A stretch of 42,752 bases of DNA, taken from Chromera velia. Its lineage: Eukaryota > Sar > Chromeraceae. Shown piece by piece: positions 22,964 to 35,095 of the stretch. The position numbers were made by a program, and so were the translations under genes. The stretch's first letter is position 1. Every line of letters begins with the position of its first letter. The DNA lies in NCBI GenBank assembly GCA_018398765.1, contig JAHBMJ010000033.1:16648-59399 (forward strand). Direction: 5' to 3'. The notes beneath the pieces are model-generated. The model saw only the letters and a program-made list of their open reading frames with translations. It was not told the origin of the DNA and ran no database searches.

Positions 22964-24448
22964 ATGGTGTTGCGAAGATCCTTTGTGGCGTCTCTTGCCC
23001 CTTTTTTTTTCGTCGTAGTCCTCAGCCTGGTTGTCCAACATGTCTGCGCAAAGGCAGTCCAGCTGGTCGTGCCAGTAGATCAGCACGAGGGCCTTGCTGT
23101 CCAGGAAGGAGCAGCAAAAGCGTTGGTGAAGTTGGACGAGCCTTTGTACGTTATCAGCGTAGTCGGTAAGTTCGCATATCGATATTTGTGTCAGGACAGA
23201 TTCCTCCATTTGGTATTCTGAGAAATGCTTTCTCTTTCCCTCTTTTTGGCTTTTTGCAGGGCCTGTCCATAGCGGCAAATCTTTCATGCAAAACCAGTTG
23301 ATCAAACTCAGTCAAGGCGACTTTGCAGTTCGAGGGGATCTCTTTGAGTTGGGTTACACGGTTGATGCCAAAACTGAAGGTCTGTGGATGTTCCCGGTGC
23401 CCATGAGGAACAACAGGGGGACGCTGGTCTTTCTTGATTCCGAGGGCCTTTTTGCGTCCAACGCCACCGAGCTGTACGACGCCAAAATCTACGCCATCGC
23501 CTCTCTCCTGAGCAGTCACGTGTTGTTCAATTCCGTGAAAATGATCGATCAACAAATGATCGAAATGCTCGAGATGCTTGCCAAACGGGCCCAATTGTTC
23601 GGTTTCCGTGCGCAAGCAGATCACCCAGAGCTTCGATCCCAGCCCATCGGTCATGTGGTTGACTCTCTAACAAGTCCCCACCTCTCCTGGGTTGTTCAGG
23701 ATTTCGTATCCAGAGTGCCCCACGGCACCCCCACAGACTGGTTGAGGTCTCTTCTCGGTGCCCTGCGGCGGGAGAGGCAGCGCACCTCAAACGAACAAAA
23801 CCCGCTCATGCTGGATAAGCTTTTTAGTTCCTACGAAGCCCACGTGCTGCCTCCACCCGCAGCAAAGACCAAAGTCCTTACTGAGTTGGACAAGGCAGAG
23901 CCTAGTCAGATAGAGGAGGAGTACTGGCAAGCTCTCTCCAAACTGCACACGGAGGTTTTCTCTCCCGATGCTCTCCATGCAAAAGCAAAGTTGGGCCCAG
24001 ACGGCTCACCGATGACGGGGGCTCAATTGGCCCAGCTGCTCAACTTCCTTGTGGCAGCGATGGGGGAACAACAGTTTCCCACCGTTGCGCCCGCCTGGGA
24101 GAGTTTCTCAAGACAGCAGGCGAACGTTGCGACAGAAGCCGTGGAGCGTCAGTTTGACAGAGGTCAGTCAGGGTCGCATTGACGTACAAATATTTGCCCA
24201 GGTTCACTTGTTAATCATTGATGCTGTTTTCATTTCGTTGTATAACAGGGGTCACTCGTATACGCCACTGAACTGCTTTCCGGGATTTCGCTTCTCTCTT
24301 TCTCTTTCCGGAATTTCGCTTCTCTCTTTCTTATGATTGATTCATTGACCGACAGACTGATTGATTGATTGATTGATTGAGTGAGTGAGTGGGTGAGTGA
24401 CTGACTGACTCTTTCTTTCCTTTTTCTTTATCTCTTTCTTTTTCTCTC

Positions 24449-24481
<33 letters not shown>

Positions 24482-24526
24482 TTCCTTCCCTTCCTTCCTT
24501 CCTTTCCTTCCTTCCTTCCTTCCTTC

Positions 24527-24577
<51 letters not shown>

Positions 24578-24601
24578 TTCTTTCTTTCTTTCTTTCTTTC
24601 T

Positions 24602-24633
<32 letters not shown>

Positions 24634-26765
24634 CTTCCTTCCTTCCTTCCTTCCTCCCTCTCTACTATTCTTCCTTCTTTCAAGTCAACGGAGGAAAGGA
24701 GGGCAGAGGGATAGCAGAGACTGCTGCAGGGAACTGCGAGAACCTTGAGAGAAGAAACGGCGAGGGAGGAAGCGAGGACGCGTGCCCAAGCGGACTTTCC
24801 CTGTCGCCTGTCTCCATGCAGCTTTCCTTCTCTTTTGTCTTGTCTTCAGTTCTTTCGTTGATCACTCGTGCTGGATCAGGCTGTGTCATGAGCGCGCGTG
24901 TTTATGCAGTGGTCCTTTTTCTTGCGTTAATTTCTGTGCATGCAGGGCTCTCGGTAATAGGTGCCAAGAAGGTTGATGTGGTTTCTGTGCTGCCGGGGGG
25001 CAGTCGTGCGTCGGTGTCCAGAGTCAGAGAAGTTTGGACGCCCTCCGAGGCCTCTCTTGTGTTCTCCCGCTCGTTTGAGGAAGCGCTGAGGCTTTGGGAT
25101 AAATTGGCTTTGGGTTTGGGGAAGTGGGAGGAGACGGGGAGGGAAGCGTTGAGCAGTTCCATGGAGGAGAGGAGGGGCGAAGTGATGGAGACTGTGTGCA
25201 CGGATGCACTGAAATTCTGCGAGGCTGCAGAGCGAAAAAGCTTTGAGGAGTTGACCCCCATGCTGAACTCTCTCGACCTCCCCCTCCATGGGGGCGAGCT
25301 TGACAGGTCCCTCCAAAAAGTAGGCGAGGAAAGAGTTTCCTCTCGTCGAAACTTCATCAACAGGGAAAGGGGGGGGCCTGTAAATGAAGAAGGGGATGGA
25401 AATGGGAGGGGGGGATCCTCAGAGAGTCTAGTAGAGACGGAGTGCTGCCAGAAGGCGTTTTCGGAGTCCGCCCGTCGTTGGTCTCTTGAAGCGACAGCGG
25501 TGAGAGAAAAGAATCAGCGGAGAAAGACAGAATTGCTCGAAAGTGCCGCAGGGGCGGCTTTAGAGATCTTCACAGTCTCTGCGGGGAGAATCACCCCCAA
25601 TGTCTTACGCAAAAAGAATTTGAAAGATCTGACCGCAGAGTTATCCGCTCTTGTTACCCAAAGCGCCGCAACATTTGAGGAGCGAACTGCAAGACTGAAG
25701 GATGACGGCCAAAGGGCCATATACAGGTCGTCTACAGGTGCAGAGGCGCAAGAGAAGGTGAAGGGTGCGAAGCGCGAGTGGAATGATTTATGCAAAAAGG
25801 ACGGGGAACGTCTCCTCGATCCTCTCTCGAAGGAGCATTCGGATGATGTTCGTCGTCTTCGCAGTCAGATGCCCCTAGATGAGGCTGCTTTGACGTCTCT
25901 CCTCAAACAGAAGGAGACGAGCACGCATCAAAGCTTCAGAGAACGACACGCACTCTGCGTTGAGTCCGCTGCGTTCCCTTCTCTTGAGAGCCGTCTGCTG
26001 AAGACGTGCAGTGCAGCAGCAGACAGTGCAAGACGCGAGAACACAGAAGCATTAAAAAGAGAGGTCATCGGGCCTCTGTCTGCTGCGTCGGTGCAGTTGA
26101 GGGCAGTTGTGGATTCCTTTTGGTTTCCCTCAAGCCTTGAGCGTCGTGCAATAGACGTGGGGCTGAAGGCCTTGAGGGCTGTGCAACTACAGAGGAAACA
26201 GGACGGGCGTCCCGAAATAGGGGAGCGCTTGATGCGTTCGGTGGTGGATTCGTGGATTTCTTCTGACCTAGATTATCTCCGTCAGAAAGTATTAGACAGA
26301 AGGGACCGTGGGATTTTGGTTGTCACTGTGTGGGGTGGAACGATTTTGCATCTGTGTCTTTCCTTGGTCTTTTCAGGACCTTTTTCGCTGTTGAGTGTTT
26401 CTCTTATGGGCTCTCTTCTCCTCTCTGCTGCCGTTAGTTGGTCTGCTGTTCTGCAGATGGGACTCGTTTATGCCGTCCGGCTGTTCACACCCTTAGTCCC
26501 TTCTTTTGTTTTCTGGGCCGTTGCACTTCTTGCGGGTGCGGCTGCGATTTTGGTCTGTCTACGTCAGCAAAAAGAGGAGGGACACTACGGCAGACAGCAG
26601 CAGACGTCGGGAGCAACGGCAGTGCCGCTTCCTCCAAATTTACACCATGCAGCCACACAGAGGGGGGCATTCTGTCATCGTCCGCAGCAGCAGCAGCAGC
26701 CGCAACAACGGATGAACGTGAATAATCCGTTCGGCAACGGGGGGCGGCGGGGGTTTGTTTGGTAG
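22964..26765 (+). CDS. Guanylate-binding-protein-like GTPase with C-terminal membrane segments
   Basis: Dynamin-superfamily GTPase of the GBP/atlastin/Sey1 group, 974 residues. Exons: 22964-23165, 23260-24162 and 24946-26765; both introns are phase 1. Residues 1-30 form a signal peptide or anchor (hydrophobic FFFVVVLSLVVQ). The G domain starts directly after. The P-loop GPVHSGKS is at 68-75, split by intron 1. The switch I Thr is at 106 in TEGLWMFPVP, and DSEG is at 127-130. The guanine-binding position has WVVQDF (Gln214-Asp215), where the family has Arg-Asp. From about 370 to 820 the chain is helical, as in GBP and Sey1 stalks. Residues about 823-907 hold three to four hydrophobic membrane segments, then a 67-residue Gln-rich tail. 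Such enzymes tether or fuse membranes using GTP. A membrane-anchored role is inferred; the compartment is not known. Confidence 0.85.
24352..24660. repeat. (GATT)n, (GAGT)n and (CTTT)n/(CCTT)n microsatellites
   Basis: GATT and GAGT units (24357-24412), followed by about 240 bases of CTTT with interspersed CCTT blocks. The array lies within intron 2 of the GBP-like gene. It gives a false Lys/Glu-rich open frame on the minus strand. Confidence 0.95.
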
Positions 26766-27039
26766 TTGGGCGGTAGGCTTGACTGTGCTCGTATGCATGG
26801 AAAATTATGTATTGATCAATCAACTAGTCAATTAATTGTCTTTGGGAATTTGCTGAGAGTCATACGAAGTCAATACACGAAGGAGGGCAGGACCGTGACA
26901 GGAGAAGGAGGTGGGTATATGTGGGTCGGACGTTTCTTGGAGGAGAAGGTGGTATTGATACTGCCATGGTCGTAGAGAAGGTAACGTTGGGGCTGGATGG
27001 GGTCCATGAGCGCAACTAGGAGCGCAATTTGTGTGCACT
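26766..27039. other. 3' flank of GBP-like gene
   Basis: Spacer after the stop codon. It contains ATTAATTGTC-like AT-rich words that could hold the poly(A) signal. No other gene is seen. Confidence 0.4.
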
Positions 27040-27043
27040 GTGC

Positions 27044-27045
<2 letters not shown>

Positions 27046-27083
<38 letters not shown>

Positions 27084-27085
27084 CC

Positions 27086-27118
<33 letters not shown>
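27046..27118. repeat. (GT)n microsatellite
   Basis: Two GT arrays separated by CGTCCGTGC, downstream of the GBP-like gene. They produce shadow open frames of His-Thr or Cys-Val. Confidence 0.96.
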
Positions 27119-27121
<3 letters not shown>

Positions 27122-27462
27122 CGCACAGAGAGATGAAAACGTGGTACGCAAGGGGGTGGCAGGGTCTGCAATATAGGCTGCCAGTGGCTCAGTCTCACCG
27201 CTCAGACCAAACTTAGTGCATGAAGACGAATTCAACGATACGGGCCATCATACGGCCTGAAATCATTATAATTTCTAGTATAATTTTATGCATTCAGACA
27301 CTGTTCAGCTTTAATTCGACTTTAATTTTGACTGGGTCCCCGTTTTCATTGTTTCCAGAATATACTCTAATAATATTTACGGTTGTTTACCGTCGTAAAC
27401 AGTTTAAATCTAGCTTTAAATTCATAACTAGTAGTAAAAATACTATTTATCGATTCATATGG

Positions 27463-27515
27463 GTGGATTAGGATTAGGATTTATGTTCCGGGTTTGTCCC
27501 GAGGTCCACTGCCGG
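27463..27515 (-). mobile_element. Retroposon 3' end with (TCCTAA)-type tail, minus
   Basis: The reverse complement reads GGCAGTGGACCTCGGGACAA, then CCCGGAACATAAATCCTAATCCTAATCC. This matches the cores at 11.1 and 35.6 kb but has a 6-base tail unit. The body would extend to the right on the minus strand; its limit is not visible. Confidence 0.6.
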
Positions 27516-30500
27516 GAGATGGCTTGCACCGTGACAACAATCACTATACATTTGTCTAAGCATTTCCTTTTTCAAAGTACGTTTGCATGCTTATATTTTT
27601 CAATACAATTAATCTACAACAATCGTTTTAATAATGATACCGTTGATATCTACACTGTGCTGTTAGGAGTAACTACCAGCCTTTTTGAGAAAGCTTTTGG
27701 TTACCATCAAATTGGTAGCTGAAATTTTGTAATTGGAGGGGTCTGACGGGACTACTGCTGCCACGGTAATCTGCCTGAATCTGGCTGCAAATATATTAAA
27801 TCGGGATCTAATATAAGAGAAATTAACGTATCTTTAAAAACTGTGTACAATATAAAAAGGATCATTTTTAAACTTATCTTATCTAAGTTGTTTCTATATA
27901 ATATCAAAAACTTGACTTTGACTTATACATATATTTAATTTGTGGATATAAGAGAACTTTGCAAGAAATCTATCTTTGGGTACAAGTTTGGTACTCAATT
28001 TACCTTAGTTTAATTACCTACTAGTTTGTCCAGCTTAAAAGAACGTTTACCACTGTTTTGGTTACCAAAACAACGGTAATCAATGTGACTCTGCATGTGT
28101 TAGGGTTCGGGCCTGAGTCAGACATCGGTACAACAGTCTGTACACAGGAACTGAGACTGGAGGAAGTAGGTTAGAAAACAAGCCGACAGCGCTAGGCTAA
28201 GTACAAAGCAATGATAGTAGAAGCAGCGTACTTAGAACATTCAACGTCAAGAAGTCTGGATCTAGAAGGACTGACCTTAATTCAAGCATTCTAACTTCTA
28301 TCTTCTCAATCTGTTGCCGTTTACGTTATGTTGATCGAGAGGATGCGACTATTCGGATCGACACGTCACATATACACAGAATCGGCTGTCTCTCAATCGG
28401 CTAATTACTGACTATCATGAATCGGGTCTTTTCGTTCACTGTTATTATGAAGAGACAATCATTCGATCATTCATGTCTGCATGTACATGAATGAAATCTG
28501 TATCAACTCGTGCATGCAAATCGTTAGATCATCATAGGCGGCGGCGGCGGGCGTCGGCGCGCGTGCAGTGGCCTGTGTGTCCGTCCACCCCCGCGCGCAC
28601 TAACAATCACCCCTTTCGTTCTGGAGGCGACACTGCTCGATCGAAAGAACGAACACTCAAATGCAAATCAAGAAAACGAAAGCAATTAAATCACGCAATC
28701 ATGCATTCAAAGAAATCATCATACATTTCGCAGGAATTTAGTTTGTCTGTCTGCCCTCTAAAATCCAGTCTCTATCCAGCAAACTGCAGCCCTCAACTCA
28801 GCAAGGCATTCAAGAACGTATTCGAGCTCTCCCTGCATTCTTGGTTCTGACTTAAAACTGTTTAGATGCTGACTGGTGCAAGAGGGGCTGACTGTCTAAC
28901 ACAACCAAAACTTCTGGCTTCTTTCCCTAAAGCTTACTCATGAAATGTATAATTCCGAATGCAGCTTTCACGCCCTCCCTCATTGCTAACAACTCTGCTG
29001 ACATCGTGCTCCCCAGCTTTTTCGCTTCTTTTTTGGAGTACCACAACAAGGTGTTCTTTTCTCCCACCCCTTTTAAATTACTCAAAGTGGAGCGAGGAAC
29101 TAGCTACATTTCATACCCCAGACGCCTTTCCTTCTTGTGCAATTTATTCATATGATGTATCAACCCAAACAAGCAACACAAAGTCATCATAAAAAAAAAC
29201 GAGTTCTAGAGGTCGAGACGACTCCCTTGCATGCCAGAGGGCTTTTTCCGTTGCATAGAGGGTGTGTGGAGATGGTTTGGTGTTCAAACGTGACAGATGA
29301 CTAAAAAACAAATTCATATGAGAGGAAAAATGCTGTATATGATCGCATACACAGAGTTTGTCGGATCAAGAGAACCGGTAGAAGGGGTGCATTAATTGGA
29401 GCATCAGTGCTGAGTCCCTAATCACTAAAAGAGGGGTTGCTGTCAGCTAGTGCGATAATCACTGCGATTCAAAATTTAATTTGTAGCGCGTTGAATTTAT
29501 AGTATTCAATCTATAGAGCAAAGACTCAAAAGCTCTTTGAAAGCCTCTTTCATCATTATCATCATCATTCTTATTATTATATTCTTAGTTGGTGTAAGTC
29601 TGTATATTGAACGTATAGCATTATTATTAATAAGAATTTAATTGATTATTATATACTATCATAATCATCATCATCATTATTCATACTTCAATCATAGTTC
29701 AATGCCAATGAAACTTAGCAGCATATATAACTAGCTAGATAGTCTATGTACTAAGTAGTGTACTGCATACCAAATTATGTACGTGAACTCTAAACTTGCT
29801 AATCTGATAATCTTTTAAAACACCGATCCTAGCACTAATCATATAATAATCTATGCAAAGATCTATGCCAGAAGTACTACATTGTATCTAGACACTGTAT
29901 GCTAGAAACTTAGTAGGAAGTATGTCTTATCTGTATATAGTTAGTTTAGGACCACTGTTTAGCTACTGTAAGCAGCTAATAGCTTAAAATTTTATACAAC
30001 AGTCTAAATACTTTAATTGCTAGTTTCATTTACTAGTTTATTCAACATAATCTACAACACATTTTAATTTAAATCACATATCTTTATGTTTTGAAACTAG
30101 TTCTGAAAAAAGAACTAAAGAAAGAATTTAACTAGGGTTGGGCACTAAAGTTTTTTTTATAATATAGTTTGCCTGAAAAACTTTAAACTTTATCTTCTAG
30201 TGACTTTAAAAGTAAACATGCAACTAGACATACAAAAGTTAATTTAGAAGACATTGCTAGGAAAGTTGATTTTGCATGTAAAAAATCTATGTAGTACTCC
30301 TCAATCGCTGAACTCCTTGATACTCCTTATCATTTGTAGGGATAGCTATCATTACGGTATCGATATCCTATCATATCGTATCGGTATCAGTATTGAAGTA
30401 TCGACTATCGGTTCTTTCTCGAACGGCCAAGTATCGGTTAGTATCGGCCTGTTTAGAGCTTATGAAGAACTAACTGGATTAATATATGGCAAGGCGCATG

Positions 30501-30600
30501 CCGGGCCGGGCCTCGGTGCTTGAAGACCGGGCGCGGCCTTGCACAGTAACAACGTATACCGTCCCTATGTTACGACCTCCCCTTTTTTTATAAATTGGGC
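27516..30600. other. Long AT-rich gene-poor stretch
   Basis: About 3 kb of AT-rich sequence with no convincing exon on either strand. Contents include inverted TTTTGGTTACCA words near 27696 and 28058, a GC-rich island at 28527-28600 (CGGCGGCGG), and ATTATTATC-type simple sequence at 29550-29690. One copy of an AAACTTTAGTGCCCAACCCTAG motif lies at 30133-30154 (reverse complement). Short open frames here lack any domain. Confidence 0.5.
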
Positions 30601-31340
30601 GCCTACCTAGCTGTGCCTCACCGGAGTTGACAAGTCTGACAAGTGGCCATGTCGGTTCGACAAACGGGCTTGCAGGTTCAACGAGTGAGGTTAAAGGTCC
30701 GACAACTGAGCTTGAAGGTTTGACAAGCAAGATTGAAGGTTCGACAAGTGAGATTTAAGGTTCGACAAGTGAGATTTAAGGTTCGACAACTTAAGAGTCA
30801 CACACGGAAGTCACTGGTCCGACATATGGAATCGGGGTTCGACATATGGAACCGAAGTCCGACAAACCAAGTTGCAGATTTCTGGATTCAAATTTCACTT
30901 CTTTGAAAGTAGGATCGGGATCGTCAAGATCATGAATTTCATGAAAAGTTGTAACCTCGCAAAAATGTTATGCAATCGTTCGACATAAAAAGCCATCTGA
31001 GCCAGAGTTCAACAAAAAGATCGACATGTTCTTCCTCTTTCCATGCGTATCTCTTTTTTCCCTCCTTAATTTTCTTATGTGTTTTATGTATTCCATTTTG
31101 TCTTTGGTGTGTTTTGCCATCTCTAAACGGTTGTACAACAAAAAGATCGATAAGAAGATCGACAAAAAGATCGACTAAACCTGGAGCACACTCTCCAGAG
31201 AGTTCGCAAAAATTTTCATATCTTTGCTCATGAAACATACAAAATTTCTTTGCACTTCTCTTCTTATGCCCATGCCTGCAGTCCTTTAATGAGCTTACCA
31301 ACAAGTTCGACAAGCGGGTCGACAAATCGCACTTAGCTAT
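30600..31340. repeat. Degenerate TTCGACAAG repeat region
   Basis: Tandem and scattered variants of a 21-base unit, GTTCGACAAGTGAGATTTAAG. They are clearest at 30715-30790, more degenerate at 30640-30715 and 30790-30865. Shorter AAAAAGATCGAC units lie at 31014-31024 and 31138-31177, and TTCGACAAGCGGGTCGACAA at 31307-31326. The minus strand is open across 30939-31439 (166 codons), with a repeated Val-Asp-Leu-Phe pattern. That frame has no recognised domain and may simply reflect the repeat. Confidence 0.6.
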
Positions 31341-31699
31341 GATTCTTGTTAGGCCATTTGCATCATGGTCGATCCTGAGCCTTCCTCTTCTGACCCAGCG
31401 GCCTATACAACCATCTTGGCTATGCAGATCCCACCACATATAGCAATATTAACAACACTCTGTCTAAAAGCAACGACGGGTTTTAGGCTTATGTACCGAC
31501 AGGTAAACCTGGCCTGATCTAGTACCCAACTCATTATTTGGTCACAGTTTGCATATATTTTACAATTTTGCTTTACTCTAGCTGCTTATTACATTGTTAT
31601 GAGAAACTATATTATTATTTTATTTATGCTCATAATGCAGCTCATTCTATATTAGTTTATTATTATTTAATTTTTTACAATTTTCCGCAGGATTTCTTG

Positions 31700-31810
31700 G
31701 ATGATAGATAAATACCCGTTAACCCTATAAGGCAGCATATATGGGCTGCTGGGAGCACGGCTCCACTCTAGCAAAGCCAACTTCATTCATTCATTCATTC
31801 ATTCATATAT
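31700..31810 (+). mobile_element. Possible SINE end with (ATTC)n tail
   Basis: A GC-rich segment (GGCTGCTGGGAGCACGGCTC, 31744-31763) is followed by five ATTC units at 31783-31804. The layout resembles a retroposon 3' end with a tandem tail, but the core differs from the CCGGAACATAAA family. Weakly supported. Confidence 0.3.
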
Positions 31811-33127
31811 ATTATCTTTTTTTCTAATTTTTTTTTCTCTTCTTTACAAGTTCACTCTCTCTTTTTTTTTCTAGGAAATTGAAAGTGTAACACCTAACCG
31901 GCTCCATACATGGATAAATGCGGAACCGGCTCCAACGTGCACTGAATTTATCCTCAGCAGCCAGAACAGCCCGACTTAGCTTCAAGAATCTTTAAGACAA
32001 GACTACATGTACACTGCATCCGATCTAACAGAGCTTCATCATTTCTGTTTTCTGAACAAAACCGCTTCTGGACAATCAAAGTATCATAACAGCCAGAAGG
32101 GGAAAAAACAAGCTAAGGTGTGGGCATATTATAAATGTCAGGCGGATAGAAATTTCATCTCCTCAGCATGCAGAGTTGCTTGACCTATTGTTGCCTTGTC
32201 GCAGTTGGCTCACTAGCCAACATCCAAACAGCTTAAGGACAGGAATCTTAAGAATCGTCTTTCCATAGTGTTGTCTCTTCTTTTTGTGCCGTCTTGGAGC
32301 TTCAGAGTGACCGGATCGACCAAGATGTCAACATGGGCGAACTGAGATTCGGAAAGGTCAGTCACGAGTGAGTCACTGTCATTCAGTGACATCCATACTC
32401 TGCCATTGAAGCTTGCCACTTTACCATTGATGTTCAACCACTAAACATACCTCTGATGACCTCATCTTTTGCAAAATCTTGCCACTTGGCGACTCGCTGC
32501 TCGTTTTTCGACGTTGACCTAGCTTCCAACAATACTAATTCGATACTGATATGATACGATAGCTATCTCTAGTCATTTGTTTATTAAATGTAGTGACCAC
32601 AAACTCCATGTACATGATTTCTGTATTCGATGTGTTGACGACTTCATGCATAGACTTTCTTCATGTGCCAAATGGCTGGATGAAAGGGAATTCCTGTGTA
32701 CGTTGCCTGGCTGAACTGAAATCCATTGATTCTAATAATTGTAACTGTTTAGGTAATTGTCTACTCCCCGGTGCAAGTACATCTGAACTTTTCATCCGTG
32801 ATGTTATCCAATCACTTTTCATCCAATGCTAGATCTGATCGATATTACCTAGGATGTTCCCGATAATTATTTCGAATGTGAACATAAATTTAAATTCAAA
32901 TAGACTAAGCCTAATTCTGCTACCTTCTATATAAGCTAGTTCATTAGTTTAGTTCTGACCTAGGTTATGACTGACTTACTAATTAAGGACTTATTCAAAA
33001 ACTAATTGAAAAATATTTTTTTAAAAGAACGGAAAAACCTGGAGGCAGGGGCACTGCTTGAATCCGCATGCTATAGATCGTCTCCGATCTTGTGTTGTGA
33101 GCCTTTTGCGAACGATCCTAGGCATGG

Positions 33128-33132
<5 letters not shown>
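31811..33132. other. Intergenic, no supported gene
   Basis: About 1.3 kb with scattered short open frames and no recognised domain, splice-compatible exon chain or RNA gene. A GATACTGATATGATACGATAGCTATC stretch at 32542-32566 is an inverted relative of sequence at 30342-30395. Confidence 0.4.
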
Positions 33133-33164
<32 letters not shown>

Positions 33165-33172
33165 ATTGATTG
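33133..33172. repeat. (TA)n then (TTGA)n
   Basis: About 15 TA units followed by three TTGA units. The left side reads GATCCTAGGCATGGATTC, which recurs inverted at 35425-35446 next to another TA array. Confidence 0.9.
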
Positions 33173-33869
33173 ATGTCAGACCCTAGGTGGAGTTAGAACT
33201 CCCGGACGGCACATACATGTATGGGTCTGTTCAATTATACCAGCTGCAAGCTAAGTGGACGATAGTTATTCGAACTTAATCTAATCAATCATTTATTACA
33301 ATATGATAAGAAATCATAAAGAAGAGAGAGGGTTGAGAGTGCAAAAGCGATGTAATAAACTTGCGAACCCTCAGATCAGAAAAGGAGGTGGATACAAAGG
33401 GTGAGTCACAATGAGTGAAGCAGTCTGATTGAATTAATGCCAACTACTGCAAAAAGCCTTGTTCGGCAGTCTATCGGGGACAAACAGAGAACCAATAAAT
33501 AAAATCATCTACACACCGGTAGCAGGCTTCATAGGTGCACAGCTTTCTATCAGAGCAACCAACAGGTAGCCCACCTTGCCTGCCCACCGGGTTGTATGCC
33601 AGCATGCGCAAAAAAGAAAAGATCGAGCCATCCGTAACCGACAGGGCAGAACAGGGAAGGGCAGAGATGGAAAGAACACCGGAAGACGACTTGCTACACA
33701 GGAGGAAGACAAATATATGGCGAGAGGACGGGAAGTCGCGCTGCAGAAAGGTGAGTCTAACAAGGAGGGGAAAGTGAGAGGAAGATTGTTCATCATCCTC
33801 AGAAGCCTTCATGCATTCCTTTGCAACTGTCTGTCTCACCTTGCCCTTGAAGAAAAGTAAGCTGGTGCC

Positions 33870-35095
33870 TTGTGCCCTACAACCATTCTACCCACGTTGA
33901 GAAGACAGATCGGGCTCGACCCTCAGCGAGCGGACAGAAATCAAATCAGCCCAACGAAGCAGCCTATCTATAGACCTTATGAATTGTTGGCAGCAGTCAT
34001 TCTTTCAGGCATGCAACATAACTGCAGGAATAGTGTGTATTGTGATGGAAAGAGAGTGCTACCAGTCAGCTACGCGGGAGCAGAGAAGGGCTTTGCAGGG
34101 AAAAAGACCAAAGATGCAAAGAGAGGGCGGGCAGAGGCTACAAGCAGACAAATGACCACACCAACGGGCAAACCGAAGCTGCAAAGCATCAAGAGCGAGC
34201 AGGTCTGCATCCCGCACTGGCAGACATTCAAGGCAGTAGAGCGCTACGGGGGTCCAGCAGGCTCTAAAAACTGTTATCTGCGCGTCAATGTTGAGCAGGC
34301 CCATGCTCGCAATCAACCTAATTACCCCTCCCAGAGCCCGTGAAGCAGAAGCAATACGGGACTCAATTATCTTGTTTAAGTACCCCCCTTCACAGAAAAC
34401 ACACCCCAGATATTTGTATTCGGATGTCCATTCAACTTCCCTCCCACCATACATGACTCTACCTGCAGACTGCCCCAGAGCCAAAGCAGACAGACGCAAG
34501 ATTTTCATTTTCTTTAAATTCACAGTCAATCCCCATTCCTTGCAATACCTTTCCAAAGCTGAGAACTTCTTTTGCAGATCTAAGACGGAATGAGTAAGGA
34601 AATAGAGATCATCCGTATACCCCAGACTGCCTAAGATGCAGTTGTTAAGGAGGACAGGTTCGGGCTCTCTCTCAGGCTCCTCGACGCTGCCCTCCCCCAT
34701 TCTGCTGTCTGACCATCCTGCTCCCTCTGCTTCTCTGTCTACGGCCCCCTCGTTCTTACTAACTGAACACATACGGGGAAGGTCATTGATATAGATAAAA
34801 AAGAGAATGGAAGAGAGAGCATCACCTTGTTTTACCCCAGCGCCCTCCCGAAAACGCAAAGAGTCCCCGTCTACCTTTCCCCAGACCTCCCTGTACATTT
34901 CACAGATCATACACACATCTGCCTCACACACACCTTCTCTTCTCAGTTTCTGAATTAGCTTACTTCTTGGCACAGTGTCGAAGGCTTTGGAGAAATTAAC
35001 AAAGCGGCTCAAAGCCTGCCAGCAGAGCTTTCTTTTTCTTTTTAGAGGAGAGAATAGCAGAGACAAGCGCACCTACCCCTTCCCTCGTTCCTACC
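33870..35095 (-). mobile_element. LINE fragment (non-LTR retrotransposon)
   Basis: Minus-strand remnant of a LINE with a partial reverse transcriptase (34059-35072). It lacks the endonuclease and the N-terminal half of the polymerase, so it is 5'-truncated near 35095, as is usual for LINE copies. The 3' limit is unclear and lies between about 33470 and 34058. Confidence 0.75.
34059..35072 (-). pseudogene. LINE reverse transcriptase, truncated and inactive
   Basis: An open frame of about 330 codons without an authentic start. It covers the C-terminal half of a non-LTR reverse transcriptase. Motif A is FVNFSKAFDTV, where LINEs normally have Asp in place of this Asn; that Asp is catalytic, so this copy should be dead. 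Motif B region is GVKQGDALSSILFFIYINDL, motif C is YTDD (usual YADD), and a LTVNLKKMKIL stretch and YKYLG follow. Between motifs B and C there is a Glu/Arg-rich insert of about 50 residues. The arrangement resembles CR1/Jockey-type LINEs; clade is not certain. Confidence 0.8.

Noticed and set aside
24342-24683. Lys/Glu-rich minus-strand frame
   Set aside because: Translation of the CTTT/CCTT microsatellite in intron 2 of the GBP-like gene.
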